From positions 5,720,339-5,784,338 of the forward strand of contig CM049316.1 of the NCBI GenBank assembly GCA_026874595.1: 64,000 nucleotides of DNA. The letters are read 5' to 3'. The DNA is from Sipunculus nudus (Eukaryota > Annelida > Sipuncula > Golfingiida > Sipunculidae). The translations under genes and the position numbers were made by a program. Below are positions 61,201 through 64,000 of the stretch, piece after piece. Below the pieces are notes generated by a model. The model saw only the letters and a list, made by a program, of their open reading frames with translations, had not been told where the DNA came from and ran no database searches. The first letter of the stretch is position 1. Every line of letters begins with the position of its first letter.

Positions 61201-61530
61201 TGTCGTCTGATGTGGCGCTGAGTACACCTTCAACAGCTGAACCAACTTGGGCGTTGTCGTCTGATGGGCCACTGGGCACTTCGTCTCTTGATATGTCTAG
61301 AGAAGAATCAAATGAAAGGAAGTCACCCAGAGGCATGTTCTGTTATATAGAGCACAACGCAGATGGTAAGAAAATGATTTGCCTGTAATGCCATTTGGAT
61401 AACCATCTGTGAAAACAAACATACAATGACTCTGAGACCAATGGGCTCAATGCCTGTGTTTTTATCAAGAAGCAACATTATTTTAAAAGACAAGTTCATT
61501 GAATGCCAATTTTTTTTCTCCGTAGAATGA
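55215..61530 (+). CDS. Secreted protein with two C-type lectin domains and a Ser/Thr/Pro repeat tail (~494 aa)
   Basis: Proposed exons: 55215-55227, 58210-58293, 58695-58934, 59225-59422, 59905-60150, 60473-60664, 60859-61365 and a tentative last exon 61526-61530. All introns are GT...AG and phase 1, and each internal exon is a multiple of three. Exons 1-2 join to a signal peptide (MKTLVRISK then VFVMLLLGIFLVATHVF). CTLD1 (residues ~33-178) has W-L-G-G, a Q-P-D Ca-site-type motif, W-G-D and four canonical Cys (in V-E-C-I, S-D-C-L, A-P-C-G, L-A-C-E). CTLD2 (~179-324) has I-W-L-G-G, E-P-D, W-D-D and Cys in V-N-C-E, E-S-C-L, Q-W-C-G, F-I-C-H. Each CTLD is split by an intron just after W-L-G-G. 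Residues ~345-465 are 18-aa repeats. Exon 60473 uses the acceptor GTGAGTAAG without a strong pyrimidine tract. The last exon would add Glu and stop (TTTCTCCGTAG acceptor). A membrane-anchor exon further on cannot be excluded. Sugar specificity cannot be read reliably because QPD and EPD contexts are imperfect. Confidence 0.8.
55425..55930. repeat. Inverted-repeat element with expanded TA tracts
   Basis: The left part has ACGTTGATCAAGGGCGTCAA followed by poly-G, and the right part has poly-C, CCCTGG, TTGACGCCCCTGACGTTGAT in inverse order. This gives imperfect terminal inverted repeats. Between them a unit with GTTGAATATGTCACTCGGAG is duplicated (55732 and 55791), each followed by its own TA run. 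A related poly-C and CTGACGCC end occurs at about 36200-36240. Confidence 0.55.
55970..56110 (+). mobile_element. Terminal fragment with CAGTAAACCCTCG end
   Basis: CAGTAAACCCTCGCCTGACG, then ACCACCTCGG and GCGACCACTTTTTCATGGTC, resembles the ends at 44861 and 56871. The element has no clear second end nearby, so it is a solo terminal fragment. Confidence 0.45.
56871..56955. mobile_element. 85-bp foldback MITE with AGTNAAACCTC ends
   Basis: Left AGTCAAACCTCACTTATATA with GCGACCACCTCGGAAATGCG, right (reverse complement) AGTAAAACCTCGGAATTACG and ACCAC. The two halves form a hairpin around CACGGTCCTG. Same end family as 44861 and 55970. Confidence 0.6.
60921..61270 (+). repeat. 54-bp coding minisatellite in the lectin gene
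   Basis: About six and a half tandem 54-bp units in phase with the reading frame each encode A-L-S-S-D-E-A-L-S-T-P-S-T-A-E-P-T-G with few changes (V for A, R or W for the final G). The first unit is 57 bp, with an extra Thr. The unit is a multiple of three and lacks stops, so a long antisense frame also stays open and should be ignored. Confidence 0.95.
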
Positions 61531-61539
61531 GTGTGATTC

Positions 61540-63290
61540 CGTGTTTTACAAAAAGTTTGGTAAAAGCAATTAAGATATTGTTCGAGGTGTCATCAGAATT
61601 TACGAATTTTATTTTTAATATAATAATAAGAAGGGCAAATAACGGTAGATAGACAGGACCTTGATTTTCCCCTTTTTAAATCCCTATAATGTGGCACATG
61701 AACCCTGCCATTTCCAAATATCCATCAGTTAATACTTATCCCTCAAAGGGTAAACAGGCCTTCTTATACCTTAACAAATACCCTTACATTAAAAATTACA
61801 TCTTTTAAGTGGAAAAATCACTTTGATATTACCATATGGTTTTACACTGAAAACATGAATCACACAAAAGTCACAAGTAAACCCTTACTACCATTGCCTT
61901 ATGCTTACACACCAAATATACAGATCCCCAAATGTGGAGAGTACCCGTGTTATTGTCACTTTCAAGTTACAAATGAAATGAATGTAAGGTGCTAGATGGG
62001 ACAAACTTAGAAGACACGCAGAAAATCATTTGTTTCGCCCCGAGAGAGTTGCTAATTTTGACAGAGGTATTTTAAATGATACCATTTTTAACCTGCACGT
62101 GCTTCATGAAAGTATCTCCGGAGAAAGGTTACATTAATTATCCACCAGTCTTAGTTTGGTATTCAGATTATCTTCGGGTATTAATTAAAAATTACAACAA
62201 TACATTTCTTTCTGCTTGTCATTATGTTTACTGTGATAATAGATTACAAGCAATTTTACTGTTTATCAATAAAACAACTTCAATGTAAGATATGCTTAAC
62301 GTTTTGCTTGTATTGACACACTTCACACTCTTCCATAACTCAAACAAAGCTCGTGCCTTTCCCATTGCTGACATGTCAGATCGGAAATCAAATCAATAAT
62401 CTTGACTCGTGAATAATTCCACATGGCGGGCACGACTGGGACATTTTTGAAACACGAGGGACGGCACATACAATTTACACGGGGTAACGAAAAGGGTATA
62501 TAATATTTTTTTTCTTGGTTTCCGATGACAACGGGTTAATATCACTTTTGGAGGGATATATTAAATTAATAACAAGACCTACAGGTCTAATGCGAACCTG
62601 TACAATGGGATATACATCAGGTATAATGCTCGACACGACAAGACACAACAAGAAAACTAGACACAAGTAGTTGAAAGCGACTACGTCTATCCACCGAAAT
62701 CAAGAGTAGTACAGGTGGAGGTGTGCCACGTAAACATGTGCACCACGTTATGTCAATACTGCAAATCACTCCTAAAAGGGCATTAATTTATTTAACAAAA
62801 AAAAGGAAAGGTAAGTGGCGCAACCTATCTGGTTTACAAGAAAACCTGTCAAGATAGATGAACATGCCAAATTTAAAGACCGGGTTTCTGAACCCCTTGG
62901 TTCAGACGGGATTCTCCTTTGAAACATAATAGGCTATGTGACTGTGACTGACAGCTTGAGTCCGGGCTTATCATGCAGACACCAGACTCAGCACGGGGAT
63001 ATCTGGTCTGTGTTTTGGTACTGTTAATGTGTGTGTGTGTGTGGGGGGGGGGGGGGTTGGGGTTGATTCATTAATAAACAATAAGTGTTCTTCCTGGAAA
63101 CATGTAAATTTCTATATAATATAAAGAGTTGGGGCTCAGGATGGCATGCAGCAGATTAAATAATAAACTCTTGAAAGTTGTAGATTTTCATGCACTGAAG
63201 TATGTCACACAACAGTACAGTAACAAAAATAAACGCACCATATTTGCCTTGTTCAATTTAGTAAAAATATCGTGGATAAAATTAAAAGTC
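61540..63290. other. 3' flank of the lectin gene, dispersed repeats
   Basis: AATAAA at 62268 is a possible distal polyadenylation signal. The segment at 62545-62660 matches the repeat at 35390-35460 in opposite orientation. A GTAAGTGGCGCAACCTATC relic of the satellite palindrome is near 62810, and a GT/poly-G tract is at 63030-63056. No exon with phase-1 continuity beyond 61530 was convincing. Confidence 0.4.
62545..62660 (+). repeat. Second copy of the 35.4-kb dispersed repeat
   Basis: Contains ACAGGTCTAATGCGAACC, ACAATGGGATATACATCAGG and TATAATGC in the same order as the minus strand of 35390-35460. The CCCGATCGGG palindromes of the other copy are absent here. Confidence 0.6.
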
Positions 63291-63297
63291 CAGATTC

Positions 63298-64000
63298 TCA
63301 TTCCCACATATGTCCCATATATGCACTGCCTCCAGGACTGGGCAGCCAGTCTCTCACCAGTTTCAGTACACAGTTCGGCATGATATCCCTCCTGTGATAT
63401 ACATACTTCTTCTTTCGTGGGTCTCTATTCAGAGCCTGCGACTTCCTCTCCAGATAGGCAGGGTTATTCCATACACCCCTGTGGTGTAACATCGTCCAGA
63501 AAAACCTGTACTTGGCCTTTCTCAGCTGACTGTTTCTGTCATGTGGCAATCTGCGCCCTTGAGGCCACAAGCCCTGCTGATTATTGCGGTCAGTGATGCA
63601 AGGAGGACAAAGACAATGTGGACATACAGCTGCCCCGGGCCTGTGCTGTGGGATCACTGGCTCATCTTGCTGGTCATTACTTTAAGGTCCCTGTGGGATC
63701 ACTGGCTCAACTTGCTGGTCATTACTTTCAGGTACCTGTGGGATCACTGGCTCATCTTGCTGGTCATTACTTTCAGGTCCCTGTGGGATCACTGGCTCAT
63801 CTTGGGGGTCATTACATTCAGGTACCTGTGGGATCACTGGCTCATCTTGCTGGTCATTACTTTCAGGTCCCTGTGGGATCACTTGCTCATCTTGGGGGTC
63901 ATTACATTCAGGTACCTGTGGGATCACTGGCTCATCTTGCTGGTCATTACTTTCAGGTCCCTGTGGGATCACTTGCTCATCTTGGGGGTCATTACATTCA
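63298..64000 (-). CDS. 3' part of an uncharacterised repeat-containing gene, runs off the window, one in-frame stop
   Basis: A single minus-strand frame runs from the right edge to TGA at 63298-63300. It begins with about seven 15-residue repeats of the type E-P-V-I-P-Q-G-P-E-S-N-D-Q-Q-D. A Cys cluster follows (C-P-H-C-L-C-P-P-C), and the conserved-looking C-terminal module contains R-R-D-I-M-P-N-C-V-L and ends Y-M-G-H-M-W-E. That ending and the R-R-x-I-M-P-x-C pattern are faintly like the C-terminal domain of P2X7-like proteins, which is abundant in uncharacterised mollusc and fish genes (weak inference). The frame is broken once by TAA at 63684-63682, where every other repeat has GAA. It is therefore a pseudogene, a sequencing error, or a gene translated from ATG 63657. 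Confidence 0.6.
63660..64000 (-). repeat. 45-bp coding minisatellite with 90-bp higher-order pattern
   Basis: Units of 45 bp containing CTGTGGGATCACTGGCTCAT (plus strand) repeat to the window edge. Two unit types, one with TTGCTGGTCATTACTTTCAG and one with TTGGGGGTCATTACATTCAG, alternate through most of the array, giving a 90-bp higher-order period. Confidence 0.95.

Noticed and set aside
60884-61336. 150-codon antisense frame over the lectin repeat exon
   Set aside because: The 54-bp repeat unit has no stops in this frame, so the frame stays open by repetition. The sense strand fits the spliced lectin gene.

Overview
This is eukaryotic genomic DNA from a metazoan, most likely a bivalve mollusc. 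The evidence is AT-rich, intron-bearing genes with GT...AG junctions, degraded LINE and Gypsy-type retrotransposon pieces, many TA, poly-G and ACGG microsatellites, and tandem-core repeats that end in ACGG runs, like the pearl/HINE elements known from oysters. The taxonomic call is an inference. No bacterial operon, CRISPR array, rRNA gene or intact tRNA gene was seen.

Three genes can be reconstructed exon by exon. (1) A two-exon DDE integrase-like protein of 388 aa lies at 28037-29820 (+). (2) A two-exon gene of 669 aa lies at 40883-44460 (-). A small upstream exon completes a SAM-like domain, and the C-terminus is a divergent HECT-type lobe with a candidate catalytic Cys. (3) A secreted protein with two C-type lectin domains spans 55215-61530 (+), about 494 aa. 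It has a TATA promoter, a signal peptide split over two exons, two CTLDs each split at the same place, and a Ser/Thr/Pro-rich 18-residue repeat tail. Every intron with a clear partner is phase 1. A fourth gene runs off the right edge on the minus strand (63298-64000), with a 45-bp coding minisatellite and one in-frame stop. Two weaker single-exon candidates are at 4381-4678 (-) and 14668-14820 (+).

Layout: 1-10.5 kb is gene-poor and includes a terminal-inverted-repeat element at 4829-5891. An apparently intact coding exon at 14668 has decayed copies at 10537-10674 (-) and 25366-25498 (+). A large array of ~340-bp satellite units with ACGG tails fills 15.5-21.0 kb. A LINE fragment is at 24.1-25.2 kb. 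A second tandem-core family (25.96-27.4 kb) is joined to an element with a palindromic CTCGAG core and an A-rich minisatellite, beside the integrase gene. The 30-40 kb stretch holds MITEs, SINE-like pieces and a third tandem array. The SAM/HECT-like gene follows, with decayed tandem copies of its 3' end downstream. The 44.9-45.5 kb stretch is a nested element, 50.4-51.2 kb carries an inverted copy of the 27.4-kb element, and 53.2-54.7 kb holds Gypsy and LINE remnants immediately upstream of the lectin gene.

The genes show no obvious joint pathway. The lectin is probably a secreted recognition protein, the SAM/HECT-like protein a cytoplasmic ubiquitin-ligase-like protein of an expanded invertebrate family, and the integrase-like protein transposon-derived.
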